A stretch of DNA of 64,000 nucleotides from an uncultured Microbulbifer sp. (GCF_947498635.1 NZ_CANMKV010000001.1:186001-250000); one strand, 5' to 3'. Numbered from the stretch's first letter, positions 1-8,843 are shown. Numbers and translations: made by a program. Notes: a model not told the origin generated them from the letters alone.

Positions 1-104
1 TCGCTATAAATGGTAGCCTATCTGCATATCATTATTTGACGAACACACTTACCCAACAGTCCATGAATCAGCCCCCCAACTAAACCCTCTACAAACCAGT
101 ACCA

Positions 105-428
105 TTAAGGACTCACTTGACTTATTTGTATAATACGGCTATTGCGCAATGTCGCAAAAACATAACTCGCACCGTCACAGCCCACAAGATACCACTTCTC
201 TTTAGAGAATTTTTTGCCGTTCTTAGCAACCCTTTCCTCAATTATTTTTGAATATATTCTTTCAACATTAGAGCATATCTTCCACCCACCGGGGAGCTCA
301 TCTTTCAACATATCAACCGCAGAGGATATCATCTCCTCATCAAAGTTCGATCGACCAAGTAGCATTTTATGCTCCGCATAAGAAAAGCATGGCAACAAGA
401 AAAATATAGAAAAGCAATAAAACCTCAA
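105..428 (-). CDS. small secreted protein of unknown function
   Basis: I do not recognise the family. The reading frame is open back to a GTG at 476, but a TTG at 428 is preceded by AAGAGG at good spacing. That start gives a typical signal peptide (MRFYCFSIFFLL then PCFSYA before a likely cut at AEH). The mature part is about 85 residues, mixed charged, with two Cys residues (ICSN and VGCDG) that could form a disulfide in the periplasm. It stands alone, about 195 bp downstream of the glycosyltransferase gene on the same strand. The start is inferred from the ribosome site. Function is unknown. Confidence 0.55.
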   Translation of the reverse strand: MRFYCFSIFFLLPCFSYAEHKMLLGRSNFDEEMISSAVDMLKDELPGGWKICSNVERIYSKIIEERVAKNGKKFSKEKWYLVGCDGASYVFATLRNSRIIQISQVSP

Positions 429-623
429 ACCTAAACCTCTTAACCCACAGCCATTTATGGAAAGTATTGCTGGCACGCTAAAAATTGAAAAAATACAAAC
501 GTTTCGCTAACCTAAAAAAACTATTCCATACAGATTCGCCGCCAACATATACTGAGCATCCATGCTTTATTCAGAAGAGGTTTGCATCCTTTAAGGCCCA
601 CTAGGTCGGCACTAAGAATCTCA

Positions 624-1535
624 CTAAAGCAACTCTAACAATTTATACTCAGAAAAAACCCGGCGAATTTTATAGTCATTACCATACTTACTTTTGAGAT
701 TCTCTCTCTTTAGACTTTGGGCTCTTGCACTCGGAATTGTGAGAAACCGATCTCGCCAATGCCGCGAATCTGGCACACGAGCTGCCCGGGTACCCTGGCG
801 AACACTCATCGCCTTGAGCCAAATATCATCGGCCTTGGGGCAAAGCGCTAAAAATTTTTCACTATCAAATGCATCTTTATGCAGTGAACCGGGATGATAA
901 AGTACACCGCCAACCCCTGTGGGAAAAACTCTGTGGCAAGGTTGCGTGTTTGATTTTCCGCACCAATTCTCTCTTCCGCTACGCCATTTCTGGTAGGGAA
1001 GAATTTCTCCTTTCTTATCGACCTCTATACGGTGGGCACGATGACAATAAATATTGGATGGGTCACGCAGGTAAGCCTGATAAAGAATATCAATCATATC
1101 CAGCGGATAGAGCACATCATCGTCAACCGTAATTATCAGGCTATCGGGAAACTGATCGAAAGCATATACATATTTTTTATAAGGGCCAAAATCTTCCTCT
1201 ACAAAACAAATTTTCAAACCTCGACTCTGCTGTTTTTTTAACAGCTCGGGAATATCCCCATCCGGAAAATCCTGCAAAGATAACCACAAAACAACCACGT
1301 CAGCTTTTAATGATTGCTGAAATAAGCTCTCTATACACAAATAAATATCGTGAATACGCTGATCAAAAGAGGTTAAGGAGACGATGATTTTATGCCTCTT
1401 CGTATTGCCAACACCTGGTTCGTTACTCATCAATGCTTGCTGCCCAAGAAGATGAGAGCGCACCAGAGCTTCTAGCTTCATGTTATTACCTAGATCATGA
1501 CGCTTTAATTGTTTTTTTATAAGGTAATTCAACAT
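624..1535 (-). CDS. GT-A-fold glycosyltransferase-like protein
   Basis: About 303 residues. From roughly residue 50 the protein reads like a nucleotide-sugar glycosyltransferase of the GT-A type: IIVSLTSFDQRI (first beta strand), a DVVVLWLSLQDFP segment, and LIITVDDDVLYP, whose DDD is the expected metal/nucleotide-sugar motif. A later PTGVGGVLYHPGSL segment resembles the acceptor region of family 2-like enzymes. No membrane segment or signal peptide is visible, so it is probably cytoplasmic. The open frame reaches a TTG at 1559; ATG at 1535 is preferred but has only a weak GGGAT ribosome site. Donor and acceptor are unknown. No other polysaccharide genes adjoin it here. Confidence 0.75.
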   Translation of the reverse strand: MLNYLIKKQLKRHDLGNNMKLEALVRSHLLGQQALMSNEPGVGNTKRHKIIVSLTSFDQRIHDIYLCIESLFQQSLKADVVVLWLSLQDFPDGDIPELLKKQQSRGLKICFVEEDFGPYKKYVYAFDQFPDSLIITVDDDVLYPLDMIDILYQAYLRDPSNIYCHRAHRIEVDKKGEILPYQKWRSGRENWCGKSNTQPCHRVFPTGVGGVLYHPGSLHKDAFDSEKFLALCPKADDIWLKAMSVRQGTRAARVPDSRHWRDRFLTIPSARAQSLKRENLKSKYGNDYKIRRVFSEYKLLELL

Positions 1536-1812
1536 AATCCAATATCCCGACTCTCTCAATCATTTGTCAATACACAACCACCCCAAATGCACACCTAGCT
1601 GCCTATTTGAGCAACCAGTTAAAAGGGATATTTTTAATAATTGTGACGGTTACATAATCTTTTCGCTATAACAGAGTCCTCATTTGTAGAAGAAAGTCTA
1701 GAAACTAAGACTCAGGGCGTATTAACCATCCCAAAATAGGGAGTAAAAGTCTATTACTCCCGAACCAAGTTAAAAAAATTTAATAATTTTTGAAAAGCTT
1801 TACAAGAATGTA

Positions 1813-2580
1813 CTATTGACGATAACTGGAATCGGATCGATCCAGTTTTCTTAACAACCCAGGCCAGACCAGAAGCCCCCCCTGATTGCCAGTCACCATA
1901 TCTCCCTCACTAACGATTTTATCCACAATACCTTGAGGAACAGGCGTGAGGGGTGGATTTCCGGCGAGAGCACTAACCTGTATCTCACAAGCGCGCTGCA
2001 GAATAAACATGGCCAGGAAGGTATCGGCAACGGTGGGAGCACAAGTTAGCAGTCCATGATTGCGCAAAATCATATAATTCGCCGGGCCGAGGTCTGACAC
2101 CAGTCGCGCCTTTTCATCCTCGCGTACGGCAATGCCTTCATAGTCGTGGTAGGCGATGCTCGAAAGGGGGAACAGGGATTGTTGGGAAATCGGCAGCAAG
2201 CCCTCTGCATGGGCCGAGACAGCAACTCCAGCGGTGGTATGCGTATGCATCACACAGTGGGCATCCTCGCGGGCCTCATGGATAGCGCTGTGGATGGTAA
2301 ATCCCGCCGGGTTCACCATCCCTGAATTCTCATCCACTTTTTCCCCATCCCGATTGATTTTCACCAGGCTTGAAGCGGTGATTTCCTCAAAAAATAGACC
2401 AAACGGATTGATCAGAAAGTGTGCCTCGGGCCCGGGGATACGTACGGAGAGATGTGTGAAAATGGTATCGTCCCAGCCGTAATGGGCTATCAAGCGGTAA
2501 GCCGCTGCTAAATCGACACGCAACTGCCACTCCTCCTCGCTCACGCTGCCCTTCAGCGAAGGCATAGTATCCAGCTCCAT
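1813..2580 (-). CDS. class II aldolase/adducin family protein
   Basis: 255 residues when started at the ATG at 2580, which has a strong TAAGGAG ribosome site; the upstream frame to 2661 has none. The domain spans the whole protein. Metal-binding features of the family are visible: MHTHTTAG (HxH) in the middle, and RNHGLL about 60 residues later supplying the third His. Members are zinc aldolases (fuculose-phosphate type) or adducin-like proteins of unsettled function; the longer, IHSAIHEAR-containing form here resembles the adducin-like group. It is divergent from a Crp/Fnr-family regulator gene across an 81-bp spacer with a palindrome, so local control is likely. Substrate cannot be assigned. 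Confidence 0.88.
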   Translation of the reverse strand: MELDTMPSLKGSVSEEEWQLRVDLAAAYRLIAHYGWDDTIFTHLSVRIPGPEAHFLINPFGLFFEEITASSLVKINRDGEKVDENSGMVNPAGFTIHSAIHEAREDAHCVMHTHTTAGVAVSAHAEGLLPISQQSLFPLSSIAYHDYEGIAVREDEKARLVSDLGPANYMILRNHGLLTCAPTVADTFLAMFILQRACEIQVSALAGNPPLTPVPQGIVDKIVSEGDMVTGNQGGLLVWPGLLRKLDRSDSSYRQ

Positions 2581-2629
2581 AGTGTTCTCCTTAGTATGTA
2601 TGGAAATCAGATTCTGGATCAGCCCCACC

Positions 2630-2652
2630 GTAAACACTGTCAAATTGTTTAC
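2630..2652. promoter_or_regulatory. palindrome in divergent spacer, probable regulator operator
   Basis: Perfect inverted repeat GTAAACA-N9-TGTTTAC lying between the start codons of the divergent class II aldolase (2580) and Crp/Fnr-family regulator (2662) genes. It ends 9 bp before the regulator start. Position and symmetry fit an operator for the adjacent regulator, possibly autoregulatory. It is not the canonical CRP (TGTGA-N6-TCACA) or FNR (TTGAT-N4-ATCAA) site. Binding is inferred. Confidence 0.6.
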
Positions 2653-2661
2653 ACTTGGCAA

Positions 2662-3351
2662 ATGAATATTACCGCCAGTGTTCTCGATACTTGTCCACTA
2701 CTCACCGGTCTCCCTCAGAAAGCTCGGGGCCACCTCGCTAAAAAGGCGCTATACCAGCGTTTTGCCAGCGGTGACATTCTCTATCCTCCCGGATCACATT
2801 TGGAGCGCCTTTCTATTATCGCCGAGGGGCAGGTGCGAATTTGTTCCAGCAATGGTGCCGGGCGCGAAGCAACCCTGGCCATTTTAGATGCTGGCGCCTG
2901 GTTTGGTGATACCGTGTTTTGCCCAGGTAACCCTCGGGTATTTGGGGCCAGCGCGCATAGCGCTTGTGTCGTTGTCGACATACCAGGCGATCTGCTGAGG
3001 GAGCAAATGGCACAACATCCTGAAGCCTATCCGGTGGCACTGGAACAGATCAGTCGCAGACTCTGGACGGTGATGTCGATTATTCAGGACGATGTACTAC
3101 GGGGCACAGAAGCGCGGATTGCTCGGCGCCTCTTCTTTATGGCACAGATGCACAACAGCGGGAAACAGAGCAGCCCGGCGAGTTTTCGCCTCACCAGGGA
3201 GCTACTCGCCAATACTATGGGCATGACCCGACAAGGGGTTCATCGGGTGCTGAAAAATATTGAGGCAAAAGGGCTCATCGAATCCTCCTACGGGCGTATC
3301 TGCGTTCCAGATGTCGAGCGCCTTAAGACCTATATCGAGCTATTGGATTGA
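2662..3351 (+). CDS. Crp/Fnr-family transcriptional regulator
   Basis: 229 residues from the ATG at 2662; an in-frame ATG at 2596 would run through the palindrome and into the aldolase leader, so it is less likely. Residues about 15-130 form a cyclic-nucleotide-binding-type beta roll (FASGDILYPPGS, then GDTVFCPG). The C-terminal part holds a winged helix with recognition segment ELLANTMGMTRQGVHRVLKNIEAKGLI. No N-terminal Cys cluster for an Fe-S centre is present, so it is not an FNR-type oxygen sensor. It is divergent from the class II aldolase gene, its most likely target, with a shared operator-like palindrome between them. Confidence 0.88.
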   Translation: MNITASVLDTCPLLTGLPQKARGHLAKKALYQRFASGDILYPPGSHLERLSIIAEGQVRICSSNGAGREATLAILDAGAWFGDTVFCPGNPRVFGASAHSACVVVDIPGDLLREQMAQHPEAYPVALEQISRRLWTVMSIIQDDVLRGTEARIARRLFFMAQMHNSGKQSSPASFRLTRELLANTMGMTRQGVHRVLKNIEAKGLIESSYGRICVPDVERLKTYIELLD

Positions 3352-3358
3352 GTGCCTC

Positions 3359-4261
3359 TCAACCGGTCTCACCAATGTTTGCAGCCTCACCCTCGTCCGC
3401 TTCACGCACTTTTTTGCGGCCGTAATAAGCCAGCAACATCCCCGAAGGAAACATGAGAACTCCATATACCGCGGAGGGCACGGACATTTCACTGGAATGT
3501 AGAAGCGTGAGTGTCACCATAAGACCGATAGTGCCATTTTTGATCCCCAGCTCTGTGGCAACGGCCAGGCTATCGCGCCGAGAGAGACCACATATATGGC
3601 TAATAGTTAGCCCGGCCAACACCCCCAACAGATTCAGTAAGATCGACGAGGGGCCGGCCAGGAACATAAGCTCCCCTATCCGATCTCTCATTCCCCATAC
3701 CAGACCCACCACCAAAATGAGCAATACCAAGGCACCAAAAATACTCACAATGCCCTCAGCACGACTAGCCAGGCGAGGACTCCAGGCGCGTACCAACATG
3801 CCAATCACCACCGGCAATAGAACGATGACCGATAACATAGCCACTGTTCGGGCAAAGGGCAGGACAATTTCCTGCTCAGCACCAAAGTATTGCCGCAGAG
3901 CGAAGTTAGTAAAGAAAGGCAGGGTCAGAATTGTAATCAAACTGGCCGAAACCGTAAGCACTATGGATAGCGCTACATTGCCGCGAGCGAGTAATGTAAA
4001 CAGATTAGAGGTGGTCCCGCCTGGACAGGCCGCAATAATAATTAACCCCACCGCAATCGGTGCGGGTAAACTAAGAGCCCAACACAGAACAAAGGCCACA
4101 AGGGGCATAAATACTATTTGGGTGAAAGTGCCCACCAGTAAGCCAGCGGGTTTTACCGTGACTTGGTGAAAATCCCTGGCATTCAGGGTCATTCCAATTC
4201 CCACCATAATAATAAACAGCGCGATCGGTAAACCGATCGAGATCATAGGTCCTGATTCCAC
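3359..4261 (-). CDS. bile acid:sodium symporter family transporter
   Basis: About 300 residues from a GTG at 4261 preceded by GAGAGGAAACGAGT; an ATG at 4246 and an upstream start at 4309 are alternatives. The protein is almost entirely hydrophobic with 8-10 predicted membrane helices. Family-typical features are MVGIGMTLNARDF in the first hairpin, the AACPGGTTSNLFT crossover motif, and GIKNGTIGLMVTL near the C-terminus. Such proteins (SBF/ASBT fold) are sodium-coupled carriers of organic anions; the bacterial substrate is generally unknown. It is convergent with the Crp/Fnr regulator gene, with only 7 bp between the stops. Confidence 0.88.
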   Translation of the reverse strand: MESGPMISIGLPIALFIIMVGIGMTLNARDFHQVTVKPAGLLVGTFTQIVFMPLVAFVLCWALSLPAPIAVGLIIIAACPGGTTSNLFTLLARGNVALSIVLTVSASLITILTLPFFTNFALRQYFGAEQEIVLPFARTVAMLSVIVLLPVVIGMLVRAWSPRLASRAEGIVSIFGALVLLILVVGLVWGMRDRIGELMFLAGPSSILLNLLGVLAGLTISHICGLSRRDSLAVATELGIKNGTIGLMVTLTLLHSSEMSVPSAVYGVLMFPSGMLLAYYGRKKVREADEGEAANIGETG

Positions 4262-4486
4262 ACTCGTTTCCTCTCTTTTTATTATTGTCTGGTATGAACC
4301 CACCCACATTTCAACGCCGGCTGAGCTTTAACAAAAGCCTATACTCCGTGCTGAAAGAGGTACTGGGGTTACCTGTTTTTGAATTGTTATTATTCTTACG
4401 AAAGTCAACACTAGCACAGTCAACCGCCAGTTGCCGGGCCTGATAGAATCATCGAGCCTCCATAAAGAAAACCAGCGAGGGTTTCG

Positions 4487-5428
4487 ATGGCAGATAAACT
4501 TTCCAGCCCAACTGTGGATAACTGGGCTAACCTGCTCTGGTCCTTGAACAGCACCGATATCCCCGCCACCGCACTAACGACAGGTAATCTTATCCACCTG
4601 CCCTGGTTACCTGAGGCGCGGCATAGGGCGTTACACGCTTATTTTTCTGGTGCAGAAGTAAAGCAACGGCTGGCGGGTGAGCTTGACGAGTATCTGCTGG
4701 AAATAGACCAACACAAACCCACTGGACGCCTCGGTGTCTACTTCGAGCGTCTCTGGTCTTTTGCCTTCCAACACCACCCCGACTACCAGCTGCTATATCA
4801 AAACTTACCCCTGCGCAGTGCCGGCAGAACCCTCGGTGAACTGGATTTTGTTGTACACCACCGGCCCAGTAACCGCTGCGAGCACTGGGAAATAGCGGTA
4901 AAGTTCTATCTCGGCTTACCCGGCCCCTTTTGGGTCGGGCCAGGCGTCAGGGACCGTTTGGATATTAAACTGAAGCGCATGGCGGAACACCAGTTACCCC
5001 TTGTCCAGCGCCAGTCGGTGCAACCTCTCTTAACCGCGTTGGGAATCCGCATTGAGCAACAATGGGCACGGATGCCAGGCCGGCTCTTTGAGCCCCTGAA
5101 AACCCTTAACATGGAAATAAATGGTAGCCAGCCCCTTCTGCACAGTCACTGGTGGGCCGACCTGGCAACGCTCCGAAACGTTTTAGAACAGGAAAGTGAC
5201 ACGCCGCTCCTGCGTTGGCAACAACTTCCCAAGCGCACATGGCTCGCTCCGGTACCACCAAGCGGGAGCAGAGGGATCGCTTTTGAGTCACTCTATAAAA
5301 CTCTGGAAAAAGCTGACGTGGACCAACCGCTGTGTTTTGCCGTACAGGGCCTGGACGGCGAAACCAGTCGCGGCTTTATCGTTCCCACCCACTGGGCTCA
5401 GCGCGCATTGGCGAGCCTTCCCTCCTGA
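4487..5428 (+). CDS. DUF1853 family protein
   Basis: 313 residues, ATG preceded by GAGGG at 6-bp spacing. The sequence matches the DUF1853 family pattern: LPWLPEARH, then LGVYFERLWSFAF, GRTLGELDFVVHH and HWEIAVKFYLG. The GELDFVV ... EIAVKFYL pair resembles the catalytic core of PD-(D/E)XK nuclease-like folds (acidic residue, then E-x-K), an observation from the sequence rather than a proven activity. No signal peptide. It stands alone, upstream of the GbsR-cioAB cluster but separated by a regulatory spacer of about 175 bp. Function in the cell is unknown. Confidence 0.82.
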   Translation: MADKLSSPTVDNWANLLWSLNSTDIPATALTTGNLIHLPWLPEARHRALHAYFSGAEVKQRLAGELDEYLLEIDQHKPTGRLGVYFERLWSFAFQHHPDYQLLYQNLPLRSAGRTLGELDFVVHHRPSNRCEHWEIAVKFYLGLPGPFWVGPGVRDRLDIKLKRMAEHQLPLVQRQSVQPLLTALGIRIEQQWARMPGRLFEPLKTLNMEINGSQPLLHSHWWADLATLRNVLEQESDTPLLRWQQLPKRTWLAPVPPSGSRGIAFESLYKTLEKADVDQPLCFAVQGLDGETSRGFIVPTHWAQRALASLPS

Positions 5429-5547
5429 CAAGAGTCCACCTGCTACCCGTATCACTCGGCGCACTGCTCTGCCCTTGCCCTCTGGTCACGCCCTATGCGT
5501 AGCCGCCACAAACGGAAAGAGCCGTACAATTTTTTTCCAAATATTTA

Positions 5548-5561
5548 TTGACTTAGATCAA
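5548..5561 (+). promoter_or_regulatory. FNR/Anr-type box
   Basis: TTGAC-TTAG-ATCAA matches the FNR/Anr consensus TTGAT-N4-ATCAA in 9 of 10 defined positions. It lies 45 bp before the start codon of the GbsR-family gene that precedes cioAB. Cytochrome bd-type oxidase genes are commonly under Anr/FNR control in gammaproteobacteria, which makes the site plausible. Whether it activates or represses is not clear. Confidence 0.6.
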
Positions 5562-5575
5562 TTAACATTTACAAT

Positions 5576-5593
5576 TTTCAGAAATTTCTGAAA
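5576..5593. promoter_or_regulatory. 18-bp perfect palindrome, probable operator
   Basis: TTTCAGAAATTTCTGAAA is a perfect 18-bp palindrome 12 bp upstream of the GbsR/MarR gene start, just downstream of the FNR-type box. MarR/GbsR-family proteins bind palindromes of this size, so autoregulation by the encoded protein is the simplest reading. Binding is inferred. Confidence 0.6.
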
Positions 5594-5605
5594 GTTAAGA
5601 ATCTA

Positions 5606-6163
5606 ATGAAACTTTCCAGTCAAGCTCAGGCCTTTGTGTTGCATTTTGGGGAGATGGGCAGCCGGTGGGGGTTTAATCGCACCGTCGGCCAGATGTTTGC
5701 CCTGCTGACCATCCACCCGGTCCCGCTAAATGCCGAGCAGCTCGCGCAGGCCCTAAAAATTAGCCGCGGTAATGTCAGTATGGGCCTCAAGGAGCTACAA
5801 GCCTGGCGCCTTGTTGAGCTGCAGCATCAACCGGGAGACCGCAAAGACTACTTCACCGCTGCAGGCTCTATTTGGGAGCTTGCCCGCACCGTATTCGAGG
5901 AGCGACGTAAACGCGAGTTGGACCCAACCCTGAGTCTCTTGCGCCAGCTATTGCTCAATGAGCCCCAGGATGAGCAGGATGCCCAGGCTCAGGAAAAAAT
6001 TCAGGAGGTCTACAGCCTGCTGGAATTACTGGAGGAATTCGCCAACACCCTGAGCAAGCTGGAGCACGATGATCTCCTCAAGTTAATGAAGCTCGGATCC
6101 GGCATCATCAAGCTGCTGGAGCTGAAAAATAAAATGAGTGGAGGCAAGACCGCTCCCGATTAA
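5606..6163 (+). CDS. GbsR/MarR-family transcriptional regulator
   Basis: 185 residues. The N-terminal 110 residues carry a winged helix of the GbsR type: GSRWGFNRTVGQMFALLTIHP, ALKISRGNVSMGLKELQAW (recognition helix) and QHQPGDRKDYFTA (wing). The C-terminal third is a charged helical region with repeated Leu, likely a dimerisation coil. GbsR-like proteins control osmoprotectant or membrane-process genes; here the neighbour is the cytochrome bd operon starting 200 bp downstream, suggesting respiratory control. The gene is preceded by an FNR-type box and a palindrome. Between it and cioA lies a small hairpin (6202-6219), so readthrough is possible but not shown. Confidence 0.87.
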   Translation: MKLSSQAQAFVLHFGEMGSRWGFNRTVGQMFALLTIHPVPLNAEQLAQALKISRGNVSMGLKELQAWRLVELQHQPGDRKDYFTAAGSIWELARTVFEERRKRELDPTLSLLRQLLLNEPQDEQDAQAQEKIQEVYSLLELLEEFANTLSKLEHDDLLKLMKLGSGIIKLLELKNKMSGGKTAPD

Positions 6164-6201
6164 AAGCGTGCCTGAAACACGCCTCGAGTGAAAAAGATTA
6201 A

Positions 6202-6219
6202 CGGTATAGGGATATACCG
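6202..6219. repeat. inverted repeat between GbsR gene and cioA
   Basis: CGGTATA-GGGA-TATACCG, a 7-bp perfect stem with a 4-nt loop, 39 bp after the regulator stop and about 145 bp before the cioA start. No T-run follows, so it is not a convincing terminator. It may be an operator or an mRNA processing hairpin. Confidence 0.4.
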
Positions 6220-6363
6220 CCGCCGGCCTCGCGTCGGTACACGCTCAAAAAATACCGGCGGGTCCATACTCCTGCAATGGTGTTTTACGGGCACCCCCAG
6301 ACGGCTCGGGAAGAGTCGCTTGGTTATCTGGTTATAAAATTACTCCGGCCAGCAGAGGCTCCC

Positions 6364-7758
6364 ATGCTAGACACTCTGATCCTCTCCAGAATACAGTTTG
6401 CCGCTAATATTAGTTTTCATATTCTCTTTCCCACTATCACCATCGCCCTCGCCTGGATCATCGTTTTTTTTAAACTGCGCTATGACCAGACCAATAATCC
6501 TGTTTGGATGCGCGCCTACCGGTTTTGGGTAAAAGTTTTTGCACTCACTTTCGCCCTAGGGGTTGTCAGTGGCATCACCATGTCCTTCCAGTTTGGAACT
6601 AACTGGCCGGGCTATATGGCTCGGGTTGGAAATATTGCCGGGCCGTTACTGGGTTACGAAGTACTCACCGCCTTTTTTCTCGAAGCCACTTTCCTAGGCA
6701 TTATGCTGTTTGGCATTAAACGCGTGCCCAGTAAGGTCCACACTTTCTCGGCCTTTGTCGTTGCCGTTGGTACCACCCTTTCAGCCTTCTGGATCATCGC
6801 CCTCAATTCCTGGATGCAAACTCCCTCCGGGTTTGAGATGCGCGATGGAGTCGCCTTTCCAGAGAGCTGGCTGGCCATTATTTTTAATGCGTCCTTTCCC
6901 TATCGCCTGATCCATATGCTGCTGGCCTCAGGTCTCACCGCTGCGTTCTTTGTCGCGGGGATTTCCGCCTACCGAATACTCAAGGGTGACACCAAGCGTG
7001 CACCGCGACTAGCACTTAAAACCGGATTGGTCCTGGCGGCAGTATTTATCCCCATCCAGATATTTGTCGGCGACCTGCACGGTCTCAACACCTTCAAATA
7101 TCAGCCGCAAAAAGTAGCCGCAATGGAAGGGCTGTGGGAAACCGAAAAAGGGGCTCCACTCCTACTGTTCGCGATCCCCGATGGCGAGAAAAAAACTAAT
7201 CACTTTGAAATCGCTATCCCCAAAATGGCCAGCTTGATCCTCACCCATGATCTAAATGGCGAGGTGAAGGGTATCGAGGCATTCCCCGATGATCATCCCC
7301 CGGTGGCGCCGGTATTTTTCGCCTTTCGTATTATGATCGGGATGGGCCTATTAATGCTGACGGTGGCCTGGGGCGGATGCTACCTCCTGTGGCGACGCAA
7401 GGAGTTGCCACGCTGGGCGTTAAAAACTCTGGTCGCAATGACCTTTGCCGGATGGGTAGCCACCTTGGCCGGCTGGTATGTGACGGAAATTGGCCGCCAG
7501 CCCTGGTTGGTAACCGGAGTGCTAAAAACCGCAGACGCTGTGACGAAGATTCCCCCTTCGCATGTGGGCTTCTCTCTCACCCTCTACCTGACCGTCTATG
7601 TCATCCTGCTATTCGCCTATATCCACACCCTAAAGGTCATGGCATTGAAGTCAGTCAAAGTAGAGGAGTTTGAAACCGAGGAACCTCGCGCCGGGGGCAA
7701 TTTGACCAACCTGCCAAAATCCACCCAAGAGTCATCCAAGGGGGACTCCCATGAATGA
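6364..7758 (+). CDS. cioA: cytochrome bd-type quinol oxidase subunit I (CioA-like)
   Basis: 464 residues from the ATG at 6364 (AGAGG upstream); the frame opens earlier at 6277 without family homology. Subunit I of the inner-membrane quinol oxidase that reduces oxygen to water. Heme-ligand candidates are in place: His19 in SFHILFP, His184 in RLIHMLLASG, and Met near 324 in FRIMIGMG. The GWYVTEIGRQPW signature is at about 370-381. The quinol-binding loop between GDLHGLNTFKYQPQ (about 237) and residue 310 is short, lacking the insertion of the E. coli-type long Q-loop. That points to the cyanide-insensitive CIO group. It overlaps cioB by 8 bp. Confidence 0.94.
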   Translation: MLDTLILSRIQFAANISFHILFPTITIALAWIIVFFKLRYDQTNNPVWMRAYRFWVKVFALTFALGVVSGITMSFQFGTNWPGYMARVGNIAGPLLGYEVLTAFFLEATFLGIMLFGIKRVPSKVHTFSAFVVAVGTTLSAFWIIALNSWMQTPSGFEMRDGVAFPESWLAIIFNASFPYRLIHMLLASGLTAAFFVAGISAYRILKGDTKRAPRLALKTGLVLAAVFIPIQIFVGDLHGLNTFKYQPQKVAAMEGLWETEKGAPLLLFAIPDGEKKTNHFEIAIPKMASLILTHDLNGEVKGIEAFPDDHPPVAPVFFAFRIMIGMGLLMLTVAWGGCYLLWRRKELPRWALKTLVAMTFAGWVATLAGWYVTEIGRQPWLVTGVLKTADAVTKIPPSHVGFSLTLYLTVYVILLFAYIHTLKVMALKSVKVEEFETEEPRAGGNLTNLPKSTQESSKGDSHE

Positions 7759-8770
7759 GGCCGCATCTTCCGCAGCCTACTGGCTACCCATTGTTTTTAT
7801 TGGCCTCATGGGCCTCGCGGTTCTGGTATATGCCATCCTGGATGGCTACGACTTAGGGGTCGGTATTCTCCTTCCCCTGAGCGAGGAGGATGAAGCTGAG
7901 CGGGATACCATGATCGCCTCAATCGGTCCGTTTTGGGATGCCAATGAAACCTGGCTGGTACTCGCCATTGGCCTACTGCTTATCGCCTTCCCTATTGCCC
8001 ACAACCTGGTGCTGATGCACCTCTATATTCCGGCAGCCATCATGCTGGTGGGATTGATTCTGAGAGGTGTGGCTTTTGACTTTCGCGCCAAGGCAGCCGT
8101 GGGACACAAGCTCGCCTGGGACCGGACCTTTAAGGGCGGCTCACTAACCACCAGCTTGGCCCAGGGTTATATGCTCGGGCAATATGTGATGGGGTTTACG
8201 CCGGGCTGGCAGGCTCAGCTCTTCTCTGCAGTAAGTGCCCTGGGTGTCACCGCGGCCTATAGTTATATGGGCTCGGCCTGGCTGGTTTTGAAAACCGAAT
8301 CGCAACTGCAGGAGCGCGCGGTGCGCTGGGCCCGCCGAGCGGGTCGTGCAACGCTGCTCGGGGTGCTCGCTGTCTCGGCAATTAATCCGCTGGTGAACCC
8401 AACAGTCTTTGACCGCTGGTTTAGCTACCCACTGGTAATGTTCGTACTACTCATACCCACCCTGTGTTTCCTGGCATTTATCTTTAACGACATACTACTG
8501 GCCAGGCTGCCCAAGACCGGTGATCGACATTGCGCGGTGCCCTTCGCGATGGTGGTGACGATCTTCTTGATGTGCTTTACCGGCCTGGCATTCAGCTTCT
8601 TTCCCGACATAGTGCCGGGACAACTGAATATCTGGCAGGCCGCCAGTGCGACCGCTTCACTGAAATTCATCCTGGTGGGCGCCCTGATCGTAGTGCCGAT
8701 TATTCTTATCTATACGGCTTTTTCCTACCGGGTGTTTCGCGGCAAAGCTACCGAACTTCACTACCATTAG
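7751..8770 (+). CDS. cioB: cytochrome bd-type quinol oxidase subunit II (CioB-like)
   Basis: 339 residues, usual length for CydB/CioB. The start overlaps the cioA end by 8 bp, with GGGGGA upstream, indicating translational coupling. The family opening is visible: LVYAILDGYDLGVGILLP, then GPFWDANETWLVLAIG and RGVAFDFRAKA. About nine membrane helices are predicted from hydrophobic blocks. It forms the heterodimer with CioA in the inner membrane. No CydX-like small subunit is evident after it: the 200 bp downstream hold an 11-bp inverted repeat and then a TetR-type gene. It is annotated as cioB rather than cydB because of the short Q-loop in its partner. Confidence 0.94.
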   Translation: MNEAASSAAYWLPIVFIGLMGLAVLVYAILDGYDLGVGILLPLSEEDEAERDTMIASIGPFWDANETWLVLAIGLLLIAFPIAHNLVLMHLYIPAAIMLVGLILRGVAFDFRAKAAVGHKLAWDRTFKGGSLTTSLAQGYMLGQYVMGFTPGWQAQLFSAVSALGVTAAYSYMGSAWLVLKTESQLQERAVRWARRAGRATLLGVLAVSAINPLVNPTVFDRWFSYPLVMFVLLIPTLCFLAFIFNDILLARLPKTGDRHCAVPFAMVVTIFLMCFTGLAFSFFPDIVPGQLNIWQAASATASLKFILVGALIVVPIILIYTAFSYRVFRGKATELHYH

Positions 8771-8788
8771 GAAAATAAAATCCAACTG

Positions 8789-8843
8789 TGTGGGATAGTA
8801 ACACTTAGCCAAAATCAATCCCCTAATGCGGAACTATCCCACA
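8789..8843. repeat. widely spaced 11-bp inverted repeat after cioB
   Basis: TGTGGGATAGT (8789-8799) and ACTATCCCACA (8833-8843) are perfect inverted arms separated by 33 bp, in the spacer between cioB and the TetR-family gene. There is no T-run, so it is not a standard terminator. It could be an mRNA stem-loop, or paired regulator sites with DNA looping. Confidence 0.5.
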
